A stretch of 64,000 nt of DNA, from positions 2,281,501 to 2,345,500 of the forward strand of contig CP031585.1 in the NCBI GenBank assembly GCA_003217735.2, read 5' to 3'. The position numbers and the translations under genes were made by a program. Numbering within the stretch: the first letter of the stretch is position 1; every line of letters begins with the position of its first letter. This stretch comes from Marinibacterium anthonyi (GTDB lineage: Bacteria > Pseudomonadota > Alphaproteobacteria > Rhodobacterales > Rhodobacteraceae). The notes beneath the pieces were generated by a model. That model did not search any database and was not told the DNA's origin. It worked only from the letters and a program-made list of their open reading frames with translations. Below are positions 8,295-18,640 of this stretch, in pieces.

Positions 8295-10085
8295 TCAGAT
8301 CCTGCGCAGCTCGATGTTGTGTTTTTTCAGGGCATAGGCGATCTGGCGCGGGGTCATGTTCAGCAGGCGCGCCGCCTTGGCCTGGACCCAGCCGGCTTCC
8401 TCCATCGCCGCGATCAGTTCGTCGCGGGCGGTGTTGGCCGTCTTGCGCTGGGGCGCCTGGGGGGCCTGAGGGGCCTGAGGGGCTGGCGCGACGGGGTGGC
8501 TTTCGGGCGGCTTCGATTGCGACCGCATGACCGTGGGCGTGATCGTATGGCCCGCGGACAGCCCGCCGATCGGGGACGTGTCGCCCGATTGCAGCCGCCA
8601 CAATTCCGCCGACAGGCAGGCGTTCTGGTTGCAGGCCATTTCCTCGTTCAGGATGACTTCGCCGGTGGACAGCGCTGCGGCGCGGTTCACGCAATTCTCA
8701 AGCTCGCGCACGTTGCCGGGGAACTTGCAGTTGCACAGCGTCTCGAAGGCGTCCGGCGCAAAGGCCAGGCTGGTGCCGTTCTGGTCGTTGAACCGGTCAA
8801 GGAACAGTTCCGCCAGCGGGCGGATGTCGGAGGGGCGTTCGCGCAGGGGCGGCAGGATGATCGGCACCACGCAGATCCGAAAGTACAGGTCGGCGCGGAA
8901 GGCGCCCTGCGCCACGGCTTCTTCCAGGTCGCGGTTGGTGGCGGTGACCAGGCGCACGTCGACCTTCATGGTCCGCGTGCCGCCGACCCGTTCGAATTCG
9001 CCTTCCTGCAGGACGCGCAGCAGCTTGGACTGGAAGGCCGGGGAAATTTCGCCGATCTCGTCCAGGAACAGCGTGCCGCCATGGGCCAGTTCGAACCGCC
9101 CCTTCTTCAGCGCGTTGGCCCCCGTAAAGGCGCCTTTCTCATGCCCGAACAATTCGCTTTCCAGCAGCGTTTCGCTGAGTGCGGCGCAATTGACCCGGAT
9201 GAACGGCTTGTCCTTGCGGTCCGACAGCGCGTGGATGGCGCGGGCGAACAATTCCTTGCCGGTGCCGCTTTCACCGCGCAGAAGGACCGGCGCTGTGGTG
9301 GTGGCGACCTTCCGGATCCGGGCGACCACGGCGCCGATTTCGTCGCTGTCGCCGATGATGCCGTCGATGGTGACGGGCTTGGGCGTACGCCCCAGCTGTT
9401 CGGTGGCCGCCGATAGTGCCCGGCGGGTGTCGTTCAGGGCGCGCTCGCGGTCGCGGGCGACCAGGCGGCGGAACCGCAGGGCCTGTTCCAGCAACGACGC
9501 GACCATGGTCAGCACGTTGATATCGCTGTTCGATTGCCCGGCGCGATCGTCGTCATGGGCGCGAAACGCGCACAGCACGCCGATCACCAGGGGCGATCGC
9601 ACCTGTTCGCGCACCGGCACGGCGATCAGGCTGTGGCCGGTTCCGCGCAGCCGCAGGGGCATCGCTTCGGGGCCGAATTCGCGTTCCAGGTCCCAGGACA
9701 CCAGCGGCACGCCGGTGCGGAATACCATCTGCGCCACCACGTCCGGGATCACCTCGCAATTGGGCGTATCCTCGGGGCAGTTGAAGCTGGTCGCGGCGAT
9801 CACGTAGGGGTTCACCGTACCGGTCGTGATCGGGCGATTGGGTTCGCTCAGCAGGGCCAGCGCGCCGTGGCGCAGGCCCAGAAACGACGACAATACGTTC
9901 AACACCATCGGCATCACCGAAATCGGATCGGGGGCCGACGTGAAGGTCTTGGCGATCTCGTAGACCGCGTTCAGGGCCAGCCGGTCCTGGCTGGCCGAAT
10001 TTTCCTGAGCCCGCTTGCGGGCGGTACGAGCGGTGTCGCGTGAGTCTAGAGCAAGCTGGCTGTCGGGCTTGGCAGCTTCTATCAT
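8295..10085 (-). CDS. nifA: NifA, nif-specific sigma54-dependent activator
   Basis: 596 residues. Domains: an N-terminal GAF domain (about 40-205); a sigma54 AAA+ core with Walker A GESGTGKE (271-278), [15 protein letters not shown] (GAFTGA 318-323) and Walker [11 protein letters not shown]; a linker with four Ala-Pro-Gln repeats (about 535-546); and a C-terminal Fis-type helix-turn-helix. The cysteines C453-x11-C465-x19-C485-x4-C490 match the motif of oxygen-sensitive alphaproteobacterial NifA, which acts without NifL; no nifL is present. The ATG at 10085 has GGAGTG upstream. It follows rpoN on the same strand and activates the -24/-12 promoters described here. Confidence 0.97.
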   Translation of the reverse strand: MIEAAKPDSQLALDSRDTARTARKRAQENSASQDRLALNAVYEIAKTFTSAPDPISVMPMVLNVLSSFLGLRHGALALLSEPNRPITTGTVNPYVIAATSFNCPEDTPNCEVIPDVVAQMVFRTGVPLVSWDLEREFGPEAMPLRLRGTGHSLIAVPVREQVRSPLVIGVLCAFRAHDDDRAGQSNSDINVLTMVASLLEQALRFRRLVARDRERALNDTRRALSAATEQLGRTPKPVTIDGIIGDSDEIGAVVARIRKVATTTAPVLLRGESGTGKELFARAIHALSDRKDKPFIRVNCAALSETLLESELFGHEKGAFTGANALKKGRFELAHGGTLFLDEIGEISPAFQSKLLRVLQEGEFERVGGTRTMKVDVRLVTATNRDLEEAVAQGAFRADLYFRICVVPIILPPLRERPSDIRPLAELFLDRFNDQNGTSLAFAPDAFETLCNCKFPGNVRELENCVNRAAALSTGEVILNEEMACNQNACLSAELWRLQSGDTSPIGGLSAGHTITPTVMRSQSKPPESHPVAPAPQAPQAPQAPQRKTANTARDELIAAMEEAGWVQAKAARLLNMTPRQIAYALKKHNIELRRI

Positions 10086-10397
10086 CGTTACACTCCTGGT
10101 TTTGGCGCGTATTCCTCCCAGCCGCGCCACGGCGTCGGCGGCGCGCACCTCCCGGTCGAGGGCGCCGCATGTACGGTCAGATTAGCAAAAAACGGGGTCA
10201 GCCGGGGGGTGGTCGGAAAAAGTGTTACGATATCCGGGCAAAACGTCGCGACGCCCGCGAATATCGGGGAACGGCTGCGCAAGGATACGGCCTTGGGCGG
10301 CGTCGGCTGCACAGGGATTGGACATCCGTGAAACGGGCGACTTGTCCACAGGGGCCACAAGGGCCAAAGGGGCGCGGGGAGGCGAATCACCAACGTG
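10086..10397. promoter_or_regulatory. rpoN-nifA intergenic region
   Basis: 312 bases without a gene. It probably carries the nifA promoter, since a terminator or attenuator precedes rpoN and nifA is normally expressed from a nitrogen-controlled promoter. No clear -24/-12 element and no perfect TGT-N10-ACA site were found, so nifA does not appear to be driven by NifA here. Short overlapping GGCCACAAGGGCC-type repeats follow the rpoN stop. Confidence 0.4.
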
Positions 10398-11690
10398 TCA
10401 TCCGGCGCGCTTGATGCGGTCCTGCGCCGCGCGGCGGCGCTTGTAGGACGAGGCGATGCCAAGGGTCGAACGATACTTGGCCACGGTGCGCCGCGCGATG
10501 GTCAGCCCGGCGCGGGAGGCCAGCGCCACGATGGCGTCATCGGACAGCGGGCTTTCGGGGTTTTCGCCGCGCACCGCGCGATCGACAAAGGTCAGCGCGG
10601 CGTCGCGGGAAATGGCATCGCCGTTCGCCGTGGTGATGGCCCGGCAGAAGAAGGCGCGCAGGGGCAGGGCGCCGGTTGGGGTCTGGATCATCCGCCCCGA
10701 CGACGCCCGGCTGATGGTCGAGGCATGAAGGCCAAGCGCCTCGGCGACGTCTTCCAGCGACAGCGGCACAAGGTGGCCGGCGCCGTGATCCAGGAAATCG
10801 GCCTGCCGTTCGACCAGCACGGCGGCGGTGCGCAACAGCGTCTGGCCGCGCCGCTCCAGCGCCTGCGCAAGCGATCGCGCCTCGGCCAGGGCGGTGCGGC
10901 GATAGCTGCGTGCATCACGATCGGTTTTCGAGGTCGCGACCCGGTCGGGATTGACGATGATGGCGGGTGTGGTGGACCGGTTCAATTCCACCTTCCACGC
11001 CGCGCCGTCGCGGGTGGCGACCAGGTCGGGCGGAAAGATCGGCGGGCGGTCATGGGCAAACGCCAGGCCCGGCTTGGGATCGAAACCGCGCAGCTGGCGG
11101 GCGATGTCGGGAATGTCGGAGGGGTCGCAATCGCAGATGTCGGCCAACTCCTTCGACCGGCCTTCGGCCAGCAGGTCGAGGTTTTCGATCAGCGCCTGCA
11201 ATTCCCATGTCAGAACGTCGCCATCGCGCGCCTGGATCAGCAGGCAATCGGCCAGCGAGCGGGCGAACAGCCCGGCGGGTTCGAACCCCTGCAGCAGGTT
11301 CAGCATCTTCTCGGCCTTCAGCTCGGACACGCCGGCCTGGGCGGCGACGGTCGATACCGGCTGGCCCAGCCATCCGGTGGGTTCCAGCGCCTCGGCGAAC
11401 CGCAGGGCCAGAAGCCGGTCGGCGGGGTTGGAAAACGCCAGTTCGATCTGTTCGACCACATGCGCCATCAGGCTGGGCCGGTCCGACGCCAGCGCGGCCG
11501 CCGCATCGAAGTGTTCGCCCCCGGCAAACACCCGCGGCGGCGTGTAGGAGATGAACGGGTTCTCGTTCGCGCGTTCCTTCAGGTGTTCCGACAGGTCGTG
11601 CGAAGACATGCCCAGGATGGCGAGCGAGGTCAGCATCTGGCCGCTCATCTGCTGGGTCTGTTTCTGGGTAAGGGTCTGAACCAGCTCCAT
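10398..11690 (-). CDS. rpoN: RNA polymerase sigma-54 factor, nif-linked copy
   Basis: 430 residues. The N-terminal region I is Gln/Leu-rich (QKQTQQMSGQMLTSLAILGM) and binds activators. The C terminus has the RpoN box ARRTVAKYR (399-407) that reads the -24 element, preceded by the DNA-binding helix-turn-helix. It is somewhat shorter than the roughly 480-500 residues of many RpoN proteins because the acidic region II is short, as in phototrophic alphaproteobacteria. Lying directly upstream of nifA, it is likely a nif-dedicated sigma54, as known in Rhodobacter; another rpoN may exist elsewhere in the genome. Confidence 0.95.
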   Translation of the reverse strand: MELVQTLTQKQTQQMSGQMLTSLAILGMSSHDLSEHLKERANENPFISYTPPRVFAGGEHFDAAAALASDRPSLMAHVVEQIELAFSNPADRLLALRFAEALEPTGWLGQPVSTVAAQAGVSELKAEKMLNLLQGFEPAGLFARSLADCLLIQARDGDVLTWELQALIENLDLLAEGRSKELADICDCDPSDIPDIARQLRGFDPKPGLAFAHDRPPIFPPDLVATRDGAAWKVELNRSTTPAIIVNPDRVATSKTDRDARSYRRTALAEARSLAQALERRGQTLLRTAAVLVERQADFLDHGAGHLVPLSLEDVAEALGLHASTISRASSGRMIQTPTGALPLRAFFCRAITTANGDAISRDAALTFVDRAVRGENPESPLSDDAIVALASRAGLTIARRTVAKYRSTLGIASSYKRRRAAQDRIKRAG

Positions 11691-11755
11691 GGGATTATCC
11701 TATCATCAAAAGACCCGGACCGCGCTGACGCATGGGCGCGCGGCCCGGGAGGGAA

Positions 11756-11789
11756 GCCGGTTGCTGGGTGTGCTGCCCAGGGAACCGGC
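11756..11789 (-). terminator. Imperfect hairpin between bfr and rpoN
   Basis: GCCGGTT-G-CTGGG pairs with CCCAG-GG-AACCGGC around a 7-base loop. It lies 21 bases after the bfr stop, where the long iscA-to-bfr operon would end. There is no U-run, so it may only weaken read-through into rpoN. Confidence 0.5.
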
Positions 11790-11809
11790 GGGGATGGCGT
11801 CATTCGGTG

Positions 11810-12295
11810 TCATTCTGCGGCATCGGTCGCGTCTGCGTTCAGCTGGCCGAAGTTCTGCGACCCGATATCGCCCAGCAGCGACAGCTGGGTTTCCAGGAAG
11901 TCGATGTGGCTTTCCTCGTCCGACATGAGCTTTTCGAACAGGCTCATCGACACGTAATCGCCTTCATCGCGGCAGACCTCGCGCGCTTCCTTGTACAGGG
12001 CGCGGGCGGAATATTCGGCCTCGAGGTCGCATTCGAGGCATTCCTTAACGGTCTCGCCGATCCGCAGCGGGTCAAGCACCTGCAGGTTGGGGTGGCCCTC
12101 CAGGAACAGGATCCGCTTGATCAGCTCGTCCGCGTGCTCCATCTCCTCGATGCTTTCCTCGCGGCTTTTCCTGGCCAGTTTGGTGTAGCCCCAATCGTCC
12201 TGCATGCGGAAATGCAGCCAGTACTGGCTGACCGCGGTCAATTCGTGGCGCAGGGACCTGTTGAGGTAATCGAGAACCTTGTCGTTGCCTTTCAT
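11810..12295 (-). CDS. bfr: Bacterioferritin
   Basis: 161 residues, normal length. The di-iron ferroxidase ligands E18, E51, H54, E94, E127 and H130 are all present, and M52 is the usual haem ligand at the dimer interface. It stores iron in a 24-mer cage. The ATG at 12295 follows AAGGAAG, and the bfd stop is one base upstream. It is the last gene of the run that also holds nifU, nifS, fix and mod genes, so it probably provides iron for nitrogenase clusters under fixing conditions. Confidence 0.95.
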   Translation of the reverse strand: MKGNDKVLDYLNRSLRHELTAVSQYWLHFRMQDDWGYTKLARKSREESIEEMEHADELIKRILFLEGHPNLQVLDPLRIGETVKECLECDLEAEYSARALYKEAREVCRDEGDYVSMSLFEKLMSDEESHIDFLETQLSLLGDIGSQNFGQLNADATDAAE

Positions 12296-12296
12296 C

Positions 12297-12521
12297 TTAC
12301 TTCCTTTCGGGTCTTCGGGTGTCTGGACGGCCGTGGCGGACAAGTTCGCTGGCTATGGCCTTCTGGATAAGCGGCACGCAGCGGCCGCACTTCACCATGC
12401 GCCCGGTCTGGTGAAACAGCCGCCCGGGCGTGATCACCGCGTAGGGATCGGCGCGGAAGGTCCGGGTGACGGCCTGGGCCAGATCCTTCGAGGTCAGGCG
12501 GGTGCAGGAACACAGGATCAT
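12297..12521 (-). CDS. bfd: Bacterioferritin-associated ferredoxin-like [2Fe-2S] protein
   Basis: 74 residues with ligands C4-x-C6 and C45-x2-C48 in the order of Bfd proteins, which reduce the ferric core of bacterioferritin to release iron. The spacing between the two cysteine pairs is about 7 residues longer than in E. coli Bfd. It starts 6 bases after the modC stop and abuts bfr, which supports the assignment and implies co-transcription. Confidence 0.88.
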   Translation of the reverse strand: MILCSCTRLTSKDLAQAVTRTFRADPYAVITPGRLFHQTGRMVKCGRCVPLIQKAIASELVRHGRPDTRRPERK

Positions 12522-12527
12522 TGGCCG

Positions 12528-13232
12528 TCACATCGCACATTGCAGATCCTCGGCCGTGGTCAGCCGGGGCCGGTGGCCCAGGGGCCGCCCGTCGGGGTCG
12601 GAAATCGCGGCGACCTCGCCGTTCTGCAGGGTGATGACCCGGTCGCACAGGCGGCGGACCTCTTCGGGGCCGTGGCTGATGTAGATCATCGGCGTTTGGG
12701 TCGCCTGCTGGACGCGCGCGATCAGGTCCAGCGTGCGCACCTTCAACCCCGGATCCAGCGCCGACACCGGTTCGTCCAGCAACAGCAGGTCGGGCCGGGC
12801 CATCAGCGCGCGCCCGATGGCGGCGCGCTGGCGTTCGCCCCCCGACAACCGCGCGGGCTTGCGGTCCAGCAGCGGTGCGATGTCCAGCGCGTCGATCACC
12901 TCGGCGGCGAAATTGCCGCGTTTGTGGCCCGCGCCGTAGAACAGGTTCCGTTCCACCGTCATGTGCGGAAACAGCAGCCCGTCCTGGAAGACCACGCCGA
13001 TGTTGCGCCGGGCCGGGGACAGGTTGACGCTGGCGGTGGAGTCAAAGAGTTTGCGACCGTTGAGCGAGATGCAGCCGCGGTCAGGGCGGGTGTGACCGGC
13101 AAGGCAGTTGAACAGCGTCGACTTGCCCGATCCCGAACGTCCGATCAGCCCGATGATGCCTTCCGCTTCCAGTTCGATATCGACATGCAGGCGGAACATG
13201 CCCTGGCGGTGGCGAAGGTGAAGTTCGATCAT
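12528..13232 (-). CDS. modC: Molybdate ABC transporter ATPase ModC, short form
   Basis: 234 residues. Walker A GRSGSGKST is at 31-39, the signature ARLSGGERQRAAIGRAL starts at about 128, Walker B LLLLDEP is at 149-155 and ISHGPEEV contains the switch His. It ends soon after the ATPase core and lacks the C-terminal TOBE/MOP molybdate-sensing domain of the usual ~350-residue ModC. The ATG overlaps the modB stop by 4 bases. Together with ModB and ModA it supplies molybdate for FeMo-co. Confidence 0.9.
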   Translation of the reverse strand: MIELHLRHRQGMFRLHVDIELEAEGIIGLIGRSGSGKSTLFNCLAGHTRPDRGCISLNGRKLFDSTASVNLSPARRNIGVVFQDGLLFPHMTVERNLFYGAGHKRGNFAAEVIDALDIAPLLDRKPARLSGGERQRAAIGRALMARPDLLLLDEPVSALDPGLKVRTLDLIARVQQATQTPMIYISHGPEEVRRLCDRVITLQNGEVAAISDPDGRPLGHRPRLTTAEDLQCAM

Positions 13233-13918
13233 GCGTGGGCTCCTTGCGGGACGCGCCGGTGGATGTGTTCCGACAGCAGCAGTGCGCCACCCGCCAATGC
13301 CAGCGACAGGATGCACAGCCGCAGCGCGGCGGCGTCGCCGCCGGGGCTTTGCGTCACGGTGAACAGCGCCAGCGGCAGGGTCTGGGTGCGACCCGGGATG
13401 TTGCCGGCCAGCGTGATCGTGGCGCCGAATTCGCCCACCGCCCGGGCGAAGGCCAGCGTGATGCCGGTCAGGATGCCGGGCGCCATCAGCGGCAGGGTGA
13501 CGGTGGTGAAGATGCGCGGTTCCGACGCGCCCAGCGACCGCGCGGCGCGGGCATAGCGGGGGTCGATCGCCTCGGCCGACTGGCGGATCGCGCGGACCAT
13601 CAGGGGAAAGCCGACCACCGAACAGGCGATGACAACGGCGGTCTGGGTAAAGGCGATGCGCGCGCCAAAGAGGGTGTGCACCAGCGATCCCACCGGCCCG
13701 GCCCGCCCCAGCACCAGCAACAGCAGGTAGCCCAGAACCACCGGGGGCAGCACCAGCGGCAGGTGCACCACCGCGTTCAGCATCGCGTGGCCCGGGAACC
13801 GCCGGGTTCCCAGCAGCCAGCCCAGCCCGATGGCCAGCGGCAGCGACCACAGCACCGCCGAGGCCGAGGCCTTGAGCGACAGCATGAGGGCGGCCTGTTC
13901 CATCGGGCTCAGCATCAT
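13229..13918 (-). CDS. modB: Molybdate ABC transporter permease ModB
   Basis: 229 residues with five or so membrane segments. The EAA-type loop, here GASEPRIFTTVTLPLMAPGILTG followed by FARAVGEFGATI, is characteristic of ModB/CysT permeases. It overlaps modA by 4 bases and modC by 4 bases, so the three Mod proteins are translationally coupled. Confidence 0.93.
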   Translation of the reverse strand: MMLSPMEQAALMLSLKASASAVLWSLPLAIGLGWLLGTRRFPGHAMLNAVVHLPLVLPPVVLGYLLLLVLGRAGPVGSLVHTLFGARIAFTQTAVVIACSVVGFPLMVRAIRQSAEAIDPRYARAARSLGASEPRIFTTVTLPLMAPGILTGITLAFARAVGEFGATITLAGNIPGRTQTLPLALFTVTQSPGGDAAALRLCILSLALAGGALLLSEHIHRRVPQGAHA

Positions 13919-14667
13919 TCGCCCTCCCGCACCAGAAAGCCGGCCTGCGCCAGGATGTCCTGGCCGGCGTCGCCTTGCAGGTAGCCGAGGAAGGCCCGCG
14001 CGCCGTCCGGGTCTTCGCCCTGCGCCACCGGGGCGATCAGGTAGCTGATCGGCGGGTGACTATCGGCGGGGATCGACCAGACAACCTCGATCCCCGCCTG
14101 GGCCGCGGCATCGCTGGCGTAGACAAGTCCAAGGGACGCGTCCTGGCTGGCAACCGCTGCAACCGTGGCTGTGGTGTTTCGCGTGGGCACCAGCGCCGTC
14201 GCGACCTGATCCCAAAGGCCGAGGCTGGTCAGCGCGGCCTGGCCGTACCTGCCCACCGGCGCGACATCGGGGTCGCCCATGGCGAAAAGCCCGTCACCCA
14301 GGAAGTCCGCGATGTGGTCCGGGTCGAAGGGGCCGGCGTCTTCGGGGGCGATCAGTACCAGGTTGTTGGACATCAGCACCACGACATCCTCTTGCCGGAC
14401 AATGCCGGCATCGACGAGGAAGGCCATCCATTTCGGGTTGGCCGACAGGTACAGGTCCACCGGCGCGCCCTGTTCCACCTGGCGCGCCAGCGTGCCGGAG
14501 GCACCGTAGGACGTGATGACCGACTGGCCGCTGGCCGCGATGGCGGCATCCAGCGCCCGGCCGGTGGAGGCGGCGGCAAAGACCGTTGGATCGGCCAGTG
14601 CGGGGGTGGCCAGCGCCGGGGTGGCCACAAGAAGGGCGGCGATCAGGGTGCGGATCATCATCGTCAT
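13915..14667 (-). CDS. modA: Molybdate-binding periplasmic protein ModA
   Basis: 250 residues. A signal peptide ([20 protein letters not shown]) precedes the mature start [15 protein letters not shown]. The segments [25 protein letters not shown] and [24 protein letters not shown] are typical of ModA, with Ser/Ala/Val/Tyr positions that hold the oxyanion. The ATG at 14667 overlaps the fixX stop by 4 bases (ATGA), an unusual coupling of electron transfer and molybdate uptake genes. Confidence 0.95.
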   Translation of the reverse strand: MTMMIRTLIAALLVATPALATPALADPTVFAAASTGRALDAAIAASGQSVITSYGASGTLARQVEQGAPVDLYLSANPKWMAFLVDAGIVRQEDVVVLMSNNLVLIAPEDAGPFDPDHIADFLGDGLFAMGDPDVAPVGRYGQAALTSLGLWDQVATALVPTRNTTATVAAVASQDASLGLVYASDAAAQAGIEVVWSIPADSHPPISYLIAPVAQGEDPDGARAFLGYLQGDAGQDILAQAGFLVREGE

Positions 14668-14966
14668 CCGAACTTGAACAGCACGCCGTAGCCGCCGCGC
14701 GGGTAGGACCATTCGATTTCGCCGGTGGCCTGGCACACCACCCGGCAGGTGCCGCATTCCATGCAGCCATCCGATGCGATCTCAACCCGGCCGTCATCGC
14801 CGAAGGCATAGCAACCGGCGGGGCAGATCCGGGTCAGCGCCTTCAGCGCGGCGCTGTCCACTTCCTTCTGCTTGATCGAGATATGCGGACGGCCTTCGTC
14901 CACCAGATAGCGGTTCTGATACAGCCGCTCTTCCATGCGCGTCGTGTTGGTCATCGTGTTTGTCAT
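14664..14966 (-). CDS. fixX: FixX, ferredoxin-like subunit of the Fix electron-bifurcating complex
   Basis: 100 residues with CPAGCYAF and [11 protein letters not shown], the 4Fe-4S ligands of FixX. It forms, with FixABC, the membrane-associated flavin complex that bifurcates NADH electrons to quinone and to a low-potential carrier for nitrogenase. The ATG at 14966 is preferred because GAGGG lies 7 bases upstream and it overlaps the fixC stop by 4 bases; ATGs at 14954 and 14936 are alternatives. Confidence 0.95.
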   Translation of the reverse strand: MTNTMTNTTRMEERLYQNRYLVDEGRPHISIKQKEVDSAALKALTRICPAGCYAFGDDGRVEIASDGCMECGTCRVVCQATGEIEWSYPRGGYGVLFKFG

Positions 14967-16276
14967 CTCCAGGCCCTCGCCAGTTTGAACATGTCGGTCG
15001 CCACGCCCCACCACGAGCCGCGCGCCTGTTTGACGGCGCTCATCATCACGCCTTCCTTCTCGCGCTTGGACATGCCGTCCACGCGCAGCAGCGTCTGCAG
15101 CGCCCGGCTGACCGCCCTGGGATAGGCGTCGAACAGGAACTGCTTGCGGGCCTCCAGAAGCGCCGGGATGCGGCGGTATTTCCTGAGGTCCTTCATGACA
15201 AAGCTGTCTTCCAGCTTGTCGCGGTAGATCTTGAGGTTGGCATTGGTCGCGGGCCGGCCTTCGGCCTTGAGCTGGATGATGGATTCAGCCGCCAGCCGCC
15301 CCGTCGTCATCGCCAGGTTCGACCCTTCGCGGTGCACCGCGTTCACGAACTGGCCCGCGTCGCCCACGATGACCCAGCCGTCGCCAGTGAGGTTCGGGAT
15401 CGCGTTGTAGCCGCCTTCGGGGATCAGGTGGGCGACGTATTCCTTCATCTCGGACCCCTTCAGCAGGGGTGCGACCGACGGGTGCTTCTTGAACCTGTCC
15501 AGCAGGTCGTAGGGCGACACCTCGGTCTCGGCGAAGTCGGAAATCAGGCAGCCGATGCCGATCGAGATGCTTTCCTTGTTGGTGTAAAGGAACCCGGTGC
15601 CGACCATGCCCGAGGTCACCGACCCCATCACCTCGATCACCACGCCGTCGTGTTCACCCATCAGGTTGAACCGTTCCTGCACCTTTTCCTCGGTCAGGAA
15701 ATGCGTTTCCTTGACCGCCAGCGCCACATGATTGGCCTTGAGTTCGGGGCGCAGGTTGGCGCGTTGACCGACCAGCGCGTTCACGCCCTCGGCCAGGATC
15801 ACCACGTCACCGTAGACGGGCCCGCCTTCGCGGTCGGTCTCTACCCCGATCACCTTGCCGGCGTCGTTCTTGACCAGCCCGGTGACGGTGGTTTCGGTGA
15901 TCAGCAGGGCGCCGGCCTCGCGCACCTTCGACGAAAACCACTTGTCGAACTGCGCGCGCAGGATCGTGTAGCGGTTGGGCTTTTCTTCGTTGAACGTGTC
16001 GGACCGGTAATGGGCGCCGGTGTGCGATTTCTCGTCCAGCATCCACATCCGCTGTTCGACCACGTGACGTTCCAGCGGCGCGTTCTCGCGGAAGTCGGGG
16101 ATGATCCGTTCCAGCGCATCGGCGTAAAGGATCGCGCCCTGCACGTTCTTCGACCCCGGGTATTCGCCCCGGTCGATCTGAAGCACGCTCAGACCGGATT
16201 TGGCCATGGTATAGGCGGCGGCATTGCCGGAGGGGCCGGCGCCGACGACGATGGCATCGAAATGTTCAGACATCAC
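14963..16276 (-). CDS. fixC: FixC, FAD-containing quinone oxidoreductase subunit
   Basis: 437 residues. The N-terminal FAD-binding fold is [22 protein letters not shown]; the protein is homologous to electron-transfer-flavoprotein:quinone oxidoreductase. Other conserved parts are [32 protein letters not shown] near 340. It overlaps fixB by 4 bases. It takes electrons from FixAB and passes them to quinone in the bifurcating complex. Confidence 0.96.
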   Translation of the reverse strand: MMSEHFDAIVVGAGPSGNAAAYTMAKSGLSVLQIDRGEYPGSKNVQGAILYADALERIIPDFRENAPLERHVVEQRMWMLDEKSHTGAHYRSDTFNEEKPNRYTILRAQFDKWFSSKVREAGALLITETTVTGLVKNDAGKVIGVETDREGGPVYGDVVILAEGVNALVGQRANLRPELKANHVALAVKETHFLTEEKVQERFNLMGEHDGVVIEVMGSVTSGMVGTGFLYTNKESISIGIGCLISDFAETEVSPYDLLDRFKKHPSVAPLLKGSEMKEYVAHLIPEGGYNAIPNLTGDGWVIVGDAGQFVNAVHREGSNLAMTTGRLAAESIIQLKAEGRPATNANLKIYRDKLEDSFVMKDLRKYRRIPALLEARKQFLFDAYPRAVSRALQTLLRVDGMSKREKEGVMMSAVKQARGSWWGVATDMFKLARAWR

Positions 16277-17376
16277 GCGTCCTCCAGAACTTTGACGTCA
16301 CCGCCCAGGCGGCGCTTGAAGGCCTCGGTCAGCGCCGGCAGCACCTGCAGCGCGTCGGCAACCACGCCCAGGTGGGCGAACTCGAAAATCTTTGCGTCGG
16401 GGTCGGTGTTGATCGCCACGATCAGGTCGGCGCCCTCGACACCCACCCGGTGCTGGATCGCGCCCGAGATGCCGGCGGCGATGTAAAGCCGGGGCCGGAT
16501 GGTCTTGCCGGTCTGGCCGATCTGGCGGTCGGCGGGCATCCAGCCCTTCTGCACCACGGGGCGCGAGCAGCCGTATTCACCGCCGATGGCCGCGGCCAGA
16601 TCCTTGACCAGCCGGAAGTTGGCGGCGTTCTGCAGGCCCATGCCGCCCGCGACGACCACGTCGGCATAGGCAAGGTTGGCGTCGCTGGTGGTGGCGTCGG
16701 CCACGTATTCCAGCACCTTGGTCACGATGTCGGCCTCGGCCATGTCCAGCGAATGCCAGACCATGCGGCCCCCCTTGCGGGTGGGATCGGGGTCGGGCAT
16801 CGCCATCACGCGGGGGCGCACCGTTGCCATCTGGGGGCGGAAGTTCAGCGTGTGGATGGTGCACAGAAGCGTGCCGCCGAAGGTCGGGCGCGTCGCCGCA
16901 AGCGATTTCTCGTCATCCACATCCAGTTCGGTGGAATCCGCGGTCAGCCCGGTCTTCAGTGTGGTCGCCACGGACCCGGCAAGGTCGCGGCCAAGCGTCG
17001 TGGCGCCCAGCAGCAGGATTTCCGGCTTGTGGGTGTTGACCAGATCGGTCAGCGCCTTGGTGTAGGGCGCGTTGCGGTAATCGGTCAGCGCGACATCCTC
17101 GCAGATGTAACAGGTGTCGGCACCATAGGCCCAGGTCTCGGCAATCGCCGCCTTGGTCTCGGGCGCCTTCGGGCCGATGACCACGGCGCATAATTCCACG
17201 CCCAGCTTGTCGGCCAGCTTGCGGCCTTCGCCCATCAGCTCCCACGACACGGGATGCACGCGGCCGCGTTCGAGCTCGACGAAGACCCAGACGTTCTTGT
17301 AGGCCTTGAAATGCTCGGGCAGCTCCTTCTTCATGCCGGCGCGCCCGCCGGCGGGTCTTTGCGGTGGCTGTGCCAT
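16273..17376 (-). CDS. fixB: FixB, ETF alpha-like flavoprotein
   Basis: 367 residues. The C-terminal FAD domain is seen in [48 protein letters not shown] and [13 protein letters not shown], the conserved signature of ETF alpha/FixB. The N-terminal part forms the heterodimer with FixA. GAAAGGAG precedes the ATG at 17376, and the fixA stop is 3 bases upstream. It works with FixA, FixC and FixX. Confidence 0.96.
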   Translation of the reverse strand: MAQPPQRPAGGRAGMKKELPEHFKAYKNVWVFVELERGRVHPVSWELMGEGRKLADKLGVELCAVVIGPKAPETKAAIAETWAYGADTCYICEDVALTDYRNAPYTKALTDLVNTHKPEILLLGATTLGRDLAGSVATTLKTGLTADSTELDVDDEKSLAATRPTFGGTLLCTIHTLNFRPQMATVRPRVMAMPDPDPTRKGGRMVWHSLDMAEADIVTKVLEYVADATTSDANLAYADVVVAGGMGLQNAANFRLVKDLAAAIGGEYGCSRPVVQKGWMPADRQIGQTGKTIRPRLYIAAGISGAIQHRVGVEGADLIVAINTDPDAKIFEFAHLGVVADALQVLPALTEAFKRRLGGDVKVLEDA

Positions 17377-17379
17377 GGC

Positions 17380-18267
17380 TCAGGCTCCTTTCACGAGGTC
17401 GGCTTCGAGTTTCGGTTGAGACGCGAAGATCAGGTCTAGGATCGCGTCGGCGGCCTGGTGCGCGGTCTTGCCCTCGGTTGCGACCATCTCGGCCGGTTCC
17501 TCGCGGGGCGAGGGGGCAAAGACCTTCTTCACCACGGTGGGCGATCCGCGCAGGCCGCATTTCATCGGATCCTCGACACCTGCATCCTCGGCCGACCAGA
17601 TCGTCACGTCGGCGCGCGCGGCGCGCAGCATGTCCTGGATCGACCCGCGCCGCAGCACGTTGGACCCTTCAAGCATGGTGATCAGGCAGGGCAGTTTCGA
17701 CTTCAGCACCTGCACCCCCCCTTCGGCCCGGCGGCGGGCGACGATTTCGCCCTTGTCCTGGTCCAGCGAGTCGATGGCCGACACGTAGGTCAACTGGTTC
17801 AACTCCAGCCGCGCGGCGATGCCGGGGCCGACCTGGGCGGTGTCGCCGTCGATGGTCTGCTTGCCGGTGAAGACGATGTCGATCGGCTGTTCCCGGGCCA
17901 GCGTCGTCAGCGCGGTGGCCAGCGCAAAGGACGTGGCCAGCGTGTCCGACCCGGCGAACCGGCGGTCGGTGATCAGCACGGCCTTGTCGCAGCCAAGGCC
18001 AAGCGCGCGGCGCAGGGAATCCTCGGCCATCGGCGGGCCCATGCACAGGACGGTGACGCGGCCGCCGTACTGGTCGCGCAGGCGCATGGCCTCTTCCAGC
18101 GCGAACAGGTCATAGGGGTTGATGATCGTCGGCACGCCCTGGCGCATGATCGTGTTGGTCACCGGATGGACGCGGATCTGCGCGCTGTCGGGAACCTGCT
18201 TGATGCAGACGACGATGTTCAGGCCGTCGACGGCGGGCGGGTCCACGGGGTGAAGATAGCTGGCCAT
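17380..18267 (-). CDS. fixA: FixA, ETF beta-like flavoprotein
   Basis: 295 residues. VVCIKQVPDSAQIRV near the N terminus and GGRVTVLCMGPPMAEDSLRRALGLGCDKAVLITD match the ETF beta/FixA family; KQTIDGDTAQVGPGIAARL contains the flavin and nucleotide site where bifurcation takes place. There is a ~15-residue N-terminal extension before GLNIVVCIKQ compared with many FixA proteins. The gene starts 4 bases after nifW stops. Confidence 0.96.
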   Translation of the reverse strand: MASYLHPVDPPAVDGLNIVVCIKQVPDSAQIRVHPVTNTIMRQGVPTIINPYDLFALEEAMRLRDQYGGRVTVLCMGPPMAEDSLRRALGLGCDKAVLITDRRFAGSDTLATSFALATALTTLAREQPIDIVFTGKQTIDGDTAQVGPGIAARLELNQLTYVSAIDSLDQDKGEIVARRRAEGGVQVLKSKLPCLITMLEGSNVLRRGSIQDMLRAARADVTIWSAEDAGVEDPMKCGLRGSPTVVKKVFAPSPREEPAEMVATEGKTAHQAADAILDLIFASQPKLEADLVKGA

Positions 18268-18271
18268 GACG

Positions 18272-18619
18272 TCACTCCGCCGCCAGCTTGAGGCTGTCGA
18301 GGCCGACGAACCGGGCCTTCAGCTTTTCTTCCTCGTCGCGGAAGACCTTGAAGACCTTTTCCTGCAGCGGCGTGCTGGTGACGAAATCGCCATAGGCCTG
18401 CTTCAGCAGCCGGCGCGCGGCGAGGAAGGTTTCGTGTTCGTCCAACCCGGTGAAATCCGCTTCGCGCAGGTAGCCGCCGAACCGCTTCATGATGTGCAGG
18501 CGCGACACGTTCAGCACCTCCTGTTCATGGGGCATCAGCAGGTAGGTGAAGATATCCTCGGCCGACGACAGGCCGTTGATATGATCGAGCACTCCGGTGG
18601 TTTCGAAATCCTTGGGCAT
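18272..18619 (-). CDS. nifW: NifW, nitrogenase stabilising/protective protein
   Basis: 115 residues. The pattern FLLxxxxE-like start, then FTYLLMPHEQEVLNVSRLHIMKRFGGYL and FLAARRLLKQAYGDFVTSTPLQEKVFKVF are characteristic of NifW. The family binds the MoFe protein and is linked to homocitrate incorporation or oxygen protection. It lies between cysE and fixA in the same operon. Confidence 0.93.
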   Translation of the reverse strand: MPKDFETTGVLDHINGLSSAEDIFTYLLMPHEQEVLNVSRLHIMKRFGGYLREADFTGLDEHETFLAARRLLKQAYGDFVTSTPLQEKVFKVFRDEEEKLKARFVGLDSLKLAAE

Positions 18620-18640
18620 GAGGTGTCTCCTGTTGTCTGG

